In this document: positions 5,398 through 15,000 of the stretch, in pieces | Numbering within the stretch: the first letter of the stretch is position 1 | Layout of the letters: every line of letters starts with the position of its first letter | From: Prevotellaceae bacterium UBA3627 | Lineage (GTDB): Bacteria; Bacteroidota; Bacteroidia; Bacteroidales; Bacteroidaceae | Assembly: GCA_002373375.1 (NCBI GenBank) | Contig: DFLE01000045.1 | Coordinates: 1-19,124 of the forward strand | Length of the DNA: 19,124 nucleotides | Direction: 5' to 3' | Program-made: the position numbers and the translations under genes | The notes under the pieces: generated by a model | What the model was told of the DNA's origin: nothing | The model's database searches: none | The model's input: only the letters and a program-made list of their open reading frames with translations

Positions 5398-6498
5398 GTG
5401 ACCTTTCAAGACATCATAGGACAGCACGAAATGAAAAAGAGACTGAGTGCATTGGCAGACGCAGGGCGACTGCCTCATGCCCTCATGCTGTGTGGTCCTG
5501 ACGGGTGCGGCAAGATGGCTATGGCCATAGCGCTTGCCACCTACCTGCTTGATAAGGGAACGTACAAGGTCAGAGGCATACAGCATCCCGACCTGCACTT
5601 CACCTTTCCCACCATAAAACTCAAGAAATGGAACTCAGAGTATAAGCCTGTGAGCGAGGACTTCATACAGCAGTGGGAAGAGATGCTGCAAAACGGGCCT
5701 TACTTCACCCTTGCAGAGTGGATGGAGAGGATGGGCGCCGAGAACCAGCAGTCACTGATAACGGTAGGCGAGGCCGACAGCCTCATCAAGCGCATGATGA
5801 TGAGGTCGAACCAAGGCGGATGGAAGGTGTGCATCATGTGGCTGCCAGAGAGGATGAACCTGGAGTGTGCCAACAAGATACTGAAACTCATAGAGGAGCC
5901 TGCTCCGCAGACACTGTTCATCATGGTGTGCAGGGAACCTGAGAAACTGCTCGACACCATACGCTCGCGTGTGCAGCGGTATGACATGAAGCGCATAGAC
6001 AACGAGGACGTGATGCTGGCGCTGATGGAACGCCGGGGCCTTAACGGCGACGATGCGAGCCGCGTGGCACGCATAGCCAACGGCAACTGGCTGGCGGCGG
6101 TGGAAGAACTGAACGCCGGTAACGAGAACCACCTGTTCTTTGACTACTACATCACGTTGATGCGCAAGGCCTATACCAAGGACCTGCGCGAGCTGAAGAG
6201 GTGGAGCGAGAGCGTATCGACGCTGGGCAGGGAACAGCAGAAGAGGCTGCTGGCCTACTTCCTGCGTATGACGCGTGAGGCTTTCATGTATAACTTCCAC
6301 ATACGTGAGCTGTCATACATGACGAGCGAGGAAGAAGAGTTCTGTAAGAAGTTCGCACGCTTCGTCAACGAGGGTAATGTGCTGGGCTTCCAAGACCTGT
6401 TCCAAAAGGCACAGCGTGACATAGGCCAGAACGCCAACGCCAAGATAGTGTTTTTTGACATAACGATGCAGGTGGCGGTGCTGCTGCACACCACTTGA
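5398..6498 (+). CDS. holB: DNA polymerase III subunit delta prime
   Basis: A 366-residue clamp-loader subunit that helps place the beta clamp on DNA during replication. The N-terminal MTFQDIIGQHEMKKRL and the P-loop GPDGCGKM at residues 33-40 are typical of delta prime, followed by the HPDLHF segment, a LIEEPAPQTLFI stretch and TIRSRVQRY (sensor 1 region). The P-loop ends in GKM rather than GKS/GKT, as expected for a subunit that does not hydrolyse ATP. The start is GTG at 5398; homologues begin similarly and a promoter lies 25 bases upstream. The usual four-cysteine zinc module between the P-loop helix and HPDLHF is missing: only about a dozen residues (LDKGTYKVRGIQ) sit there. First gene of a five-gene operon. 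Confidence 0.88.
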   Translation: MTFQDIIGQHEMKKRLSALADAGRLPHALMLCGPDGCGKMAMAIALATYLLDKGTYKVRGIQHPDLHFTFPTIKLKKWNSEYKPVSEDFIQQWEEMLQNGPYFTLAEWMERMGAENQQSLITVGEADSLIKRMMMRSNQGGWKVCIMWLPERMNLECANKILKLIEEPAPQTLFIMVCREPEKLLDTIRSRVQRYDMKRIDNEDVMLALMERRGLNGDDASRVARIANGNWLAAVEELNAGNENHLFFDYYITLMRKAYTKDLRELKRWSESVSTLGREQQKRLLAYFLRMTREAFMYNFHIRELSYMTSEEEEFCKKFARFVNEGNVLGFQDLFQKAQRDIGQNANAKIVFFDITMQVAVLLHTT

Positions 6499-6526
6499 TA
6501 TAACAATATATATACATTGACAATAG

Positions 6527-7741
6527 ATGGAAGAGAAGAAGATAGACAACTCACAAGATAAGAGACAGGAGACGGCGGCAGAGGGGCAGTCTCCGTGGGC
6601 GAATATGCAGTTCACGCTCGCACCCTCGTGTACGCGCGGACTGTGTGCCAAGGGCGTGTCGCGCAGCGACCACCAGCTTAACACCTATGACTGGCTGGCC
6701 GACGTGCCGGGCAACGCCGAGAGCACAGACCTGGTGGAGGTGCAGTTCAAGAATACCCGTAAGGGATACTACCGTAACGTCAACGGCCTGCCGCTGAAGA
6801 AAGGCGACTGGGTGGCTGTAGAGGCCAGTCCGGGACACGATGTAGGTGTGGTTACGCTTACTGGCAGACTGGTGGCATTGCAGCTGAAGAAAGCCAACCT
6901 CAAGTCGGCTGATGACATCAAGAGCCTGTACCGCCTTGCCAAGGACAGCGACATGGAGCGCTACTATGAGGCAAAGGCGCGTGAGGAGGCCACGATGATA
7001 CAGAGTCGCCAGATAGCCAAGGACCTGAAGCTCGATATGAAGATAGGCGACGTGGAGTATCAGGGAGACGGCAACAAGGCCATCTTCTACTACATAGCCG
7101 ATGAGCGTGTGGACTTCCGCCAGCTGATAAAGGTGCTGGCAGACACCTTCCATGTGAGGATAGAGATGAAGCAGATAGGTGCGCGCCAGGAGGCAGGCCG
7201 CATAGGCGGTACAGGACCTTGCGGCAGAGAGCTTTGCTGCGCCACATGGATGAAGTCGTTCTCCAGCGTGGGCACCACGGCGGCAAGACTGCAGGATATA
7301 TCGCCCAACCCGCAGAAACTGGCAGGTATGTGCGCCAAACTGAAGTGCTGCCTCAACTATGAGGTGGACTGCTACATGGATGCAGCGAAGGACTTCCCGC
7401 CAAATGATGCCATACTGCAGACAGCCGACGCCGACTACTACCACTTCAAGCATGACTACCTGGCAGGCACAGTGACATACTCCATGGACAAGCGCAAGCC
7501 GGTGAACCTGGAGACCATTACCCCGGCACGCGCCAAGGAGGTGATAGCCATGAACAAGGAGGGTAAGAAGCCCCTGTCATTACAGGAGGACGCAAGGCAG
7601 AAGCAGCCAGAGCGCCCGAAGGATATGCTTGACGACTCTGACCTGACACGCTTTGACAGTCAGATGAAGAAGAAGCGCAAGAAGAAAAAGAAGCCTAATA
7701 AGCAGAATAAGGAAAACAAGGAGACTAAAGAGGAGAAGTAA
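6527..7741 (+). CDS. ricT: PSP1/RicT (YaaT) family protein
   Basis: A 404-residue protein of the PSP1/RicT family. In Bacillus subtilis RicT (YaaT) forms an Fe-S-containing complex with RicA and RicF that assists RNase Y-dependent RNA maturation; the role in Bacteroidota is not settled. Cysteines expected to bind a cluster or metal are seen: C35 and C40 (CTRGLC), C232, C237 and C238 (GPCGRELCC), and C269, C274 and C275 (CAKLKCC). The last 45 or so residues are a lysine-rich, probably disordered tail. It starts 28 bases after holB and its stop codon abuts the gldH start, so it belongs to the same operon. Confidence 0.88.
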   Translation: MEEKKIDNSQDKRQETAAEGQSPWANMQFTLAPSCTRGLCAKGVSRSDHQLNTYDWLADVPGNAESTDLVEVQFKNTRKGYYRNVNGLPLKKGDWVAVEASPGHDVGVVTLTGRLVALQLKKANLKSADDIKSLYRLAKDSDMERYYEAKAREEATMIQSRQIAKDLKLDMKIGDVEYQGDGNKAIFYYIADERVDFRQLIKVLADTFHVRIEMKQIGARQEAGRIGGTGPCGRELCCATWMKSFSSVGTTAARLQDISPNPQKLAGMCAKLKCCLNYEVDCYMDAAKDFPPNDAILQTADADYYHFKHDYLAGTVTYSMDKRKPVNLETITPARAKEVIAMNKEGKKPLSLQEDARQKQPERPKDMLDDSDLTRFDSQMKKKRKKKKKPNKQNKENKETKEEK

Positions 7742-8212
7742 ATGCGCCGCAGTTATTTTTGTTTGCTCATAATGACGGTGTGCCTTGCACTCTCCCTCGT
7801 GGCATGCGAGACGGCCGATACTGCCTACCACCGCTATCAGGACATAAGCGAGGAGGGATGGCAGAACCGTGATACGCTCGTGTTCCATGTTGACACCATA
7901 CAACGCTATGGTGACTATACCTCTTACCTGTGTCTGCGTACGCATCCCGACTATCCTTACCGCTACCTGTCAGTGACGGTGTCGCAGACAGACACACGCG
8001 GCAAGAGCAGGGAGCAGAAGACCATAAGGGTGGAAGTGCGCGGCAAGGACGGAGAGCAGAAAGGTACGGGCATAACATACTACGTGCATGAGGTGCCGCT
8101 GTTCAAGCGCTGGCTGGAGCCCGGCGACAGAGTGACAGTGGAGGTAAACCATAACATGACGCGTGAATATATGCCTGGCATAATGGGCGTAGGCGTAAAG
8201 TTAAAGAGATAA
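7742..8212 (+). CDS. gldH: Gliding motility lipoprotein GldH
   Basis: A 156-residue lipoprotein. The N-terminus has Arg residues, a hydrophobic stretch and a lipobox LSLVAC with the acylated cysteine at residue 22, so it should be anchored in the periplasm-facing or outer membrane. The remainder (DTLVFHVDT, YTSYLCLRTHPDYPYRYL, GVGVKLKR) follows the GldH family pattern. GldH is needed for gliding in Flavobacterium johnsoniae, but non-gliding Bacteroidales also keep it. The ATG directly follows the ricT stop codon (TAAATG), and porX starts 3 bases after its stop. Confidence 0.85.
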   Translation: MRRSYFCLLIMTVCLALSLVACETADTAYHRYQDISEEGWQNRDTLVFHVDTIQRYGDYTSYLCLRTHPDYPYRYLSVTVSQTDTRGKSREQKTIRVEVRGKDGEQKGTGITYYVHEVPLFKRWLEPGDRVTVEVNHNMTREYMPGIMGVGVKLKR

Positions 8213-8215
8213 GCC

Positions 8216-9760
8216 ATGAACTATTCCGTGCTATGGGTTGATGATGAGATAGAGCATCTGCAGGCCCACATAATGTTCCTTCAGAAGAAAGGGTATGACG
8301 TCACCGTGTCGAGCAACGGCGTGGATGCGGTGGAGTATTGTCAGCGGCAGACGTTTGACCTTGTGCTGCTCGACGAGATGATGCCCGGACTGAGCGGACT
8401 GGAGACCCTGCAACGCATAAAGGACGTGCAGCCGCAGACGCCAGTCGTCATGGTAACGAAGAGCGAGGAGGAGGACATCATGGACCAGGCCATAGGCTCA
8501 AAGATAGCCGACTACCTGATAAAGCCCGTCAACCCTATGCAGATACTCCTCGCACTGAAGAAGCACGTGCACCAGAGGGAGATAGTAAGCGAGGTGACGC
8601 AACAGGGCTACCAGCAGCAGTTCATGGATATATCGGCGCAGATAATGCAGTGCCAGTCGTTTGATGACTGGTGCGAGGTGTATCGACGCATAGTGAAGTG
8701 GGAACTGGAGCTTGCCGATGCCGGCAGTGTGATGACCGATATGCTGCGCGTGCAGAAGGAGGAGGCAAACACCGACTTCGCCAAATATGTGAAGAAGAAC
8801 TATGAGGACTGGATGGGAGGCAACGGCACTCCGCTGATGTCACATCGCATCATGCCCGACTTCGTGTTCCCATTCCTCAATGAGGGCGAGAAGGTGTTCA
8901 TGATAGTGATAGACAACTTCCGCTATGACCAGTGGCGTATGCTGGCGTCGGAGATAGGCGATATGTTTGACATTGATGAGCACTTGTACTGCAGCATACT
9001 GCCTACGGCTACTATGTATGCGCGCAATGCTATATTCTCAGGACTCATGCCGGAACAGATATCCAAGATGTTCCCCGAGCTGTGGGTTGACGAGGACTCA
9101 GAGGAGGGCAAGAACGTCAATGAGTCGCCGCTGATAGAGACACTACTTGAGCGTTACCGCAGGAAGGAGACGTTCTCTTACCATAAGATAAACGACTCGC
9201 AGGGGGCTGACAGGTTGATGGGGCAGTTTAACAGTTTGAAGAACAATGACCTAAACGTGGTGGTCATCAACTTCATTGATATGCTCTCACACGCCCGTAC
9301 GGAGTCGAAGATGGTGCGTGAGCTGGCCAACAACGAGGCGGCGTATCGCAGTATATCATTGTCATGGGTAAGGCACAGCGTGCTCAGCGAGTTGTTCAGG
9401 CAGCTCGCCACTACGGATTACCGCGTCATCATCACAACCGACCACGGCTCAATACGCTGTGACCGCCCGGTCAAGATAGTAGGGGAGAAGAATACCAACA
9501 CCAACCTCAGGTACAAGACGGGCAGGACGCTCTCGTGCAAGTCGAAGGACGTGTATGAGGTGAGGAATCCCAAGGCGCTCGGACTGCCGTCGCCAAATGT
9601 GTCAACATCGTATGTGTTTGCCACAGGCGACTCGTTCTTCGCCTATCCCAACAACTATAACTATTACGTACAATACTACAAGGATACCTTCCAGCACGGC
9701 GGCATATCCATGGAGGAGATGATAATCCCCCTGATATCCATGAAAGGCAGAAGGAGATAA
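8216..9760 (+). CDS. porX: PorX: response regulator with PglZ/alkaline-phosphatase-like domain
   Basis: A 514-residue protein with an N-terminal receiver domain (acidic pocket D9/D10, phospho-acceptor D53 in VLLDEMMP, lysine in DYLIKP) and a C-terminal PglZ domain of the alkaline-phosphatase superfamily. PglZ metal and nucleophile candidates are D233 (VIDNFR), T264/T266 (LPTATMYARNA), D409 and H410 (TTDHGS). In Porphyromonas gingivalis PorX works with the kinase PorY and sigma factor SigP to control type IX secretion, and its PglZ domain has been reported to cleave oligonucleotides. No PorY kinase gene is in this window. It follows gldH by 3 bases. All expected catalytic residues seem to be present. 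Confidence 0.92.
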   Translation: MNYSVLWVDDEIEHLQAHIMFLQKKGYDVTVSSNGVDAVEYCQRQTFDLVLLDEMMPGLSGLETLQRIKDVQPQTPVVMVTKSEEEDIMDQAIGSKIADYLIKPVNPMQILLALKKHVHQREIVSEVTQQGYQQQFMDISAQIMQCQSFDDWCEVYRRIVKWELELADAGSVMTDMLRVQKEEANTDFAKYVKKNYEDWMGGNGTPLMSHRIMPDFVFPFLNEGEKVFMIVIDNFRYDQWRMLASEIGDMFDIDEHLYCSILPTATMYARNAIFSGLMPEQISKMFPELWVDEDSEEGKNVNESPLIETLLERYRRKETFSYHKINDSQGADRLMGQFNSLKNNDLNVVVINFIDMLSHARTESKMVRELANNEAAYRSISLSWVRHSVLSELFRQLATTDYRVIITTDHGSIRCDRPVKIVGEKNTNTNLRYKTGRTLSCKSKDVYEVRNPKALGLPSPNVSTSYVFATGDSFFAYPNNYNYYVQYYKDTFQHGGISMEEMIIPLISMKGRRR

Positions 9761-9772
9761 CAAGATACGATA

Positions 9773-10186
9773 ATGAAGATAACAATACAGGATACGGAAC
9801 ACTTACACGAGGCAGCGCGCGCGTTTCTCGCTGCCACGGAAGGCAAAGGCACATGCTTCGCCTTCTATGCGCCTATGGGAGCAGGTAAGACCACGTTTAT
9901 TAAGGCCGTATGTGAGGAACTGGGGGTGACTGATGTCATAACATCACCCACGTTTGCCATCGTCAATGAATACACGGACGGCGAGGGACAACCCATATAC
10001 CACTTTGACTTCTACCGCATAAAGCGTCAGGAGGAACTGCTTGACATGGGAGCAGATGAATACTTCTACTCCGGTTGTAAGTGCTTTATGGAGTGGCCGG
10101 AACTGGTGGAGGATGCCCTGCCTGATGATGTGGTGAAGGTAAGCATCACGGTGGAACCAGACGGCTCACGTGTCGTGGAGGTTTGA
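9773..10186 (+). CDS. tsaE: tRNA threonylcarbamoyladenosine biosynthesis ATPase TsaE
   Basis: A 137-residue P-loop ATPase. TsaE works with TsaB and TsaD in the last step of N6-threonylcarbamoyladenosine (t6A) formation at position 37 of ANN-decoding tRNAs. The Walker A motif APMGAGKTT is at residues 33-41. The downstream TSPTFAIVNEY, YHFDFYRI and CFMEWPE segments are typical of the family. It is the last gene of the operon, 12 bases after porX. No clear terminator follows; short AT-rich repeats begin within a few bases of the stop. Confidence 0.93.
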   Translation: MKITIQDTEHLHEAARAFLAATEGKGTCFAFYAPMGAGKTTFIKAVCEELGVTDVITSPTFAIVNEYTDGEGQPIYHFDFYRIKRQEELLDMGADEYFYSGCKCFMEWPELVEDALPDDVVKVSITVEPDGSRVVEV

Positions 10187-10193
10187 GAGTAAT

Positions 10194-10251
10194 GGGTAAA
10201 GTGTAAAGTGTAAAGTGTAATGATAGTAAAGGGTAAGGGGTAAAGAGTAAT
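10194..10251. repeat. Short tandem repeat GTGTAAA and degenerate relatives
   Basis: Just after tsaE the sequence repeats GGGTAAA/GTGTAAA/GTGTAAA/GTGTAAT and then looser variants (GGGTAAG, GGGTAAA, GAGTAAT) up to about 10251. It is non-coding low-complexity sequence with a 7-base period and no visible role. Confidence 0.7.
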
Positions 10252-10283
10252 GAGATTATATAATTTCGCAATTAGAAATAAGA

Positions 10284-10450
10284 ACCACAGATGACACAGA
10301 TGACATGGATTTCTATACGATAACCAAAGCTGCAAACAACTGATTACACAGATGGCTCTGCATGGTTATAATCAGTGAAATAAAAAAACATATCAGTGAA
10401 ATAGTTTTCTTAGGAAGTGGCAAAATCATTGTAATCCTTAAATCTGTGGT
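10284..10450. repeat. 167-bp element bounded by ACCACAGAT inverted ends
   Basis: ACCACAGAT at 10284-10292 is matched in reverse complement by ATCTGTGGT at 10442-10450. Inside, ACACAGAT recurs at about 10295 and 10349, and ATCAGTGAAATA appears twice (about 10371 and 10393). The arrangement resembles decayed copies of the CACAGAT-type intergenic repeats common in bacterial genomes. There is no open frame of note between the ends. Confidence 0.5.
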
Positions 10451-10487
10451 CGTTTATTAACATCAGAAACTTGAATTATATAAAAAG

Positions 10488-10526
10488 AAAAAAGAGTAGC
10501 CGACAAGATGTCAGTTACTCTTTTTT
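10488..10526 (-). terminator. Terminator of tRNA-Pro (possibly bidirectional)
   Basis: AAAAAAGAGTA at 10488-10498 pairs with TACTCTTTTTT at 10516-10526, and an inner CCGAC/GTCAG stem extends it. Read on the minus strand the stem is followed by a T run, a few bases after the tRNA. Read on the plus strand it also ends in six T, so it could close transcription arriving from tsaE. Confidence 0.8.
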
Positions 10527-10529
10527 ATG

Positions 10530-10603
10530 TCGGGATGACCAGACTCGAACTGGCGACCACACGCCCCCCAGACGCGTACGCTAACCAACTGCGCCACATC
10601 CCG
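10530..10603 (-). tRNA. tRNA-Pro, anticodon GGG
   Basis: The minus strand folds into a full cloverleaf. The acceptor stem is CGGGATG with CATCCCG, the D arm GCGC/GCGT, and the anticodon stem CGCGT/GCGTG with loop CTGGGGG (anticodon GGG at 10567-10569). The T arm is GCCAG/CTGGT with loop TTCGAGT. The C1-G72 first pair and discriminator A are typical of bacterial tRNA-Pro. CCA is not encoded and must be added after transcription. It decodes CCC and CCU. Confidence 0.96.
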
Positions 10604-10614
10604 AAAATGCTGTG

Positions 10615-10645
10615 CAAAGATATTAATATTTTTCGAGATTGGCAA
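10615..10645 (-). promoter_or_regulatory. Promoter of tRNA-Pro
   Basis: On the minus strand TTG (10643-10645), a 20-base spacer and TATCTTTG (10615-10622) match the Bacteroidota promoter consensus and lie just upstream of the tRNA 5' end at 10603. Confidence 0.75.
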
Positions 10646-10728
10646 GCAAAAGAAGAGATTTTTTGTTAATTTGACAAAAATAGCAGTAATAGGTACACTT
10701 GGGTTACTTCTTTTTATAATTTATTTGT

Positions 10729-10736
10729 TATATTTG
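10729..10736 (+). promoter_or_regulatory. -7 element upstream of aroA
   Basis: TATATTTG at 10729-10736 matches TAnnTTTG. No good TTG is seen at the expected distance upstream. Transcription would start at about 10743, almost on top of the ATG at 10745, which supports the downstream ATG at 10790 as the real aroA start. Confidence 0.55.
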
Positions 10737-10789
10737 CGTTATATATGAAAGGAGGGGGAGAACGTAACAAAGAAAAACGAACACATATC

Positions 10790-12055
10790 ATGCAGTATAT
10801 TATCAACGCTCCCGAGAAGATTAACCACACCGTGGCACTGCCAGCCTCAAAAAGCATAAGTAATAGGGCACTGGCCATCAACTACCTGTCAGACAGTGAT
10901 ACATATCCAGAGAACCTGAGTAAGTGTGACGATACCGATGTAATGGTCGATGCACTTGGCAGTATGCCATACGAGATAAACATTAAAGCGGCAGGTACCG
11001 CTATGCGCTTCACTACGGCAATACTGTCAGTGACTGAGGGTGAGCATGTGATAACAGGCACCGAGCGTATGCGCCACCGCCCGATAGGAGTGTTAGTGGA
11101 AGCGTTGAGGAAGTTGGGCGCCGACATAGAGTATGTGGAGGCGGAGGGCTTCCCGCCCTTGCGCGTAAGAGGCAGAAAACTGCGTGGGGGCAGACTCGAT
11201 ATCCCTGGTAACGTGTCGTCACAGTTTATCTCGGCGATACTGATGATAGGTCCGATGATGAGTGACGGACTGACACTGCACATGACGGGCCATGTGATGT
11301 CAAAGCCTTACATAGACCTCACTATATGCACCATGAGAGAGTATGGCAGTGATGTGGACTGGACAAACGGTTCTACTATACGTGTGGAGCCGAGGGGCTA
11401 TGCGCCTACGTCGTTTGTCATAGAGAATGACTGGAGTGCTGCCAGCTACTGGTATGAGATAGTGTCACTGCTGGGTAAGAAATATCCGAAGGCGGATTTG
11501 AAGGCCGTGATGCCAGGGCTGAAGGATGGCAGCAGGCAGGGTGACAGTGCCGTAAGGTATATATTCAGAATGCTGGGGGTAAAGACAGAGTTCGCAGACA
11601 AGTCAAAACCGCTTGTGCCCACAGACGTTACGCTGTCACCGCAGCACCGCGGACTGCCGCGCCTGGATTTCGACTTCTCTGGTCAGCCAGACCTGGCGCA
11701 GACCATCGTGGTGACAACGGCGCTGCTTAATGTGCCGTTCCGCTTTACAGGCTTGGAGACACTCCGTATAAAAGAGACAGACCGCATAGCGGCGTTGAAG
11801 GCGGAGATGAGGAAACTGGGCTTTGTGCTTGATGACAGTGTGGAGGGCACCTTGTCATGGAACGGGGAGCGATGTGAGCCTATGGCCGAGCCGGCGATAG
11901 ATACATATGAAGACCACCGTATGGCAATGGCTTTCGCACCGGCAGCCATAATGTTCCCGGGACTGAGAATAAACAATCCGATGGTGGTAACAAAGAGTTA
12001 CCCTGAGTTCTGGAATGAGTTGCGTGCGGCAGGTTTTGATATTACAGAGGCTTAG
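10790..12055 (+). CDS. aroA: 3-phosphoshikimate 1-carboxyvinyltransferase (EPSP synthase)
   Basis: The 421-residue enzyme joins phosphoenolpyruvate to shikimate 3-phosphate, the sixth step of chorismate synthesis. Recognisable motifs are LPASKSISNRA (K21, R26), AGTAMRF, ERMRHRPI, SSQFISA, DFSGQPD, LRIKETDR, YEDHRMAM and the C-terminal KSYPEFW. The open frame extends to an ATG at 10745, but the extra 15 residues (KGGGERNKEKRTHI) do not resemble the family, whose members begin at or near MQYIINAP. The -7 element at 10729-10736 would also make the longer form leaderless. The stop codon abuts the porW start. Family and function are secure; the start is inferred. Confidence 0.95.
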   Translation: MQYIINAPEKINHTVALPASKSISNRALAINYLSDSDTYPENLSKCDDTDVMVDALGSMPYEINIKAAGTAMRFTTAILSVTEGEHVITGTERMRHRPIGVLVEALRKLGADIEYVEAEGFPPLRVRGRKLRGGRLDIPGNVSSQFISAILMIGPMMSDGLTLHMTGHVMSKPYIDLTICTMREYGSDVDWTNGSTIRVEPRGYAPTSFVIENDWSAASYWYEIVSLLGKKYPKADLKAVMPGLKDGSRQGDSAVRYIFRMLGVKTEFADKSKPLVPTDVTLSPQHRGLPRLDFDFSGQPDLAQTIVVTTALLNVPFRFTGLETLRIKETDRIAALKAEMRKLGFVLDDSVEGTLSWNGERCEPMAEPAIDTYEDHRMAMAFAPAAIMFPGLRINNPMVVTKSYPEFWNELRAAGFDITEA

Positions 12056-15000
12056 ATGATACGCATGGACAAACGTAATAAGATGAAGGCTGTATTACGC
12101 GGTATGACGCCGTGTAATACAGTCTTCTTGCGTTTGTGCGTGAGACTGCTGCCCCTGTGTGTATGCGTGGCGATGGTGGTGTCGTGCTCTACGAAGAAGA
12201 ACACCAGTCTGACACGTTTCTGGCACGGGTTTACGGCACACTATAACATATACTACAACGGTACGCTGGCATATATAGATGCCTCGCTGGAGAAAGAGAA
12301 TGGCAACAAAGACAACTACACGGAACGCATACCGTTATATACCGTGGGAAACAAAGCCAGTCGCGATTTGGGTAAAAGCAATTATGAGACGGCGATAACA
12401 AAGGCAGAGAAAGCTATACAACTGCACAGCATAAAGGCAAAGCCAGAGTGGAACAAGGACCGTAAGAAGACTGCCAAGGACATTGAGTGGCTCTCACGCA
12501 AGGAATATAACCCGTTTATATGGCGCGCGTGGATGCTTATGGGCCGCTCGCAGTTCTATAAGGGTAGTTTCGATGAGGCTGCCGCCACGTTCTCATATAT
12601 GTCGCGTCTGTATAAGGGACAGCCTGCCATATATGGCAAGGCAAGGGCGTGGCTTGCCAAGTGCTATATTGAGAGTGGCTGGATATATGATGCGGAGGAC
12701 GTAATACGCAATATGCAGCGCGACAGCATAGACTGGCGTGCGCAAAAGGAGTGGGACTATACCTTGTGTGACTATTACCTGCACACCGACAATATCCCTG
12801 AGGCAGTGAATTATCTGCGTCGTGTGATAAAGCATGAGATGCGCCGCAAGCAACGCGCCAGGGAGTATTACCTCCTGGGACAGTTGGAGGCAGCTCAGGG
12901 AAATAGGCAGGAGGCGTTTGACGCTTTCAAGAAGGTGGTAAGGTTGAACCCTCCGTATGAACTGGCGTTCAATGCACGTATCTCCATGACAGAGGTAATG
13001 GCAGCGGGACAGTCAAAGAAGATGATTAGTAAGCTGCGCCGTATGGCACGTGATGACAATAACAAGGATTATCTTGACCAGGTGTACTATGCCATGGGTA
13101 ATATCTACCTGGCGGAGGGAGATACCACATCAGCCATAGGAGCTTATGAGAAAGGCAATGTGAAAGCTACGCGCTCGGGAGTGGAGAAAGGCGTGTTGCT
13201 GCTGCATCTGGGTGACTTGTACTGGCAGTTGGAAAAGTACGGCGATGCACAGCGTTGCTATGGTGAGGCTATAGGTATGCTTGACAAGGAACGCCCGGAC
13301 TATGAGGAACTGTCAAAACGTTCGAAGGTGCTTGATGAGTTAGCGCCATATACGGAATCCATACATCTGCAAGACTCTCTGCTTGCTCTCTCAGTGATGC
13401 CGGAGAAAGAGCGCATTGCTGCCATTGACAGGGTGATAAAGGCCCTTCGTGATAAGGAGAAAGAGGAGGAGAGCAAGAAAACCGAGGCCGAACTGGAGAA
13501 ACGCCAGCAAAAGTATGGTAACCCCAATATGCAGCCCAAGAACAATACTCCTACTCTGCGTACGCCATCTGCACAAGGACAGGCAGGAGCATGGTACTTC
13601 TATAACATGCAGGCGGTGGCTCAGGGTAAGCAGACCTTCCAAAGAATCTGGGGCAGACGTGAAAACGTGGATGACTGGCAGCGTTCTAACCGTACCGTGG
13701 TGGGACAGATAAGTGATATGAGCAGTGAGCCGACTGATTCTTTAGATGAAGACGAGGACGAAACCGTATCGCTTGAGGGTGATGCCAGAGGTGGTATGCC
13801 AGTAGTGAATGACAGTCTGGCGCAAGACCCTCACACTCGTGAGTATTATCTGGCGCAGATACCGTTCACTGATGAGCAGAAGGCAACTTGCCATGATTTG
13901 ATAAAAGAAGGTCTGGTAAAGTCGGCGATAATATTCAAGGATAAGTTAGACAACCTGAGGCTGAGTGAGAAACAGTTTGACAGGTTGTTAAGGGACTATC
14001 CTGACTATGACCCGAAGGATGAGGTGTATTACCATCTCTTCCTGTTGCACTCTCGTAAGGGAGAGCATGACGTGGCAAAGACCTATGTGGACAGTCTGAA
14101 GGAGTGTTGTCCGGAGTCAAAATACACCATACTGCTAACAGACCCTTATTACGCAGAGAATGCCAAGTTTGGTAAGCATATAGAGGATTCGCTCTATGGT
14201 GCCACATACGAGGCGTTCAAGAACGACCGCTTCCAAGAGGTGTATGACAACGTGACACTCTCGGAGACGCGCTTCCCGTTGGGTGATAACCGTGACCGCT
14301 TTATTTTCTTCTATGGCATGACGAAACTCAATGACGGCGACGGCAATGAGTGCGTGGCAGCGATGGAGAGAATAATCAAGGAGTATCCGGAGAGTAGCGT
14401 GAGCACTATGGCTGGTATGATTATAAACGGAGTGCGCTCTGGCAAGAAACTGCATGGCGCCAAGTTTGACCTCAGCGATGTGTGGAACCGTCGTGGCGTG
14501 GAGTTGAGCGCTACGGCTGTTGACTCTACCCGTACGTTCTCTGCAGAGAAGAATACGGACTACCTCTTTATGATGGCGTATGCCCCTGACAGCGTGGCAG
14601 AGAACCAGCTGCTGTTCCAGATGGCACGATATAACTTCACCAGCTTTATGGTGAGGAGCTTTGATATAGATATAGAGGACTCTTACGGTATGCACCACAT
14701 GATAGTCAGTGGCTTCCGTAATTTCGATGAGGCACGACAGTATTCACGTCTGTTGTTACAGCAGGAGAATATACGCAAGACAATGGGTAAGGCACGCCCT
14801 ATAGTGATAAGTGAGGAAAACCTTGCCCTCATTGGCGCGCGATACTCTTACAATGACTATGATACGTTCTATGTAAACCACTTTGCTCCGTTGCCTATGG
14901 GACGTCCTGACGGACTGTATGATGCTGTGGATGTGCAGACCGAGCAGCCTGTCATGACTGAGACCGGACAGGATGAGGAAGGCAATGATGTAAGGTTGGA

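Noticed and set aside
6551..7453. Long 300-residue minus-strand open frame opposite ricT
   Set aside because: It lies fully inside a recognised gene on the other strand, and its composition is that of an antisense shadow.
10745..10789. Upstream ATG as the aroA start
   Set aside because: The extra residues are unlike the family, and the -7 element would put the transcript start at the codon itself.
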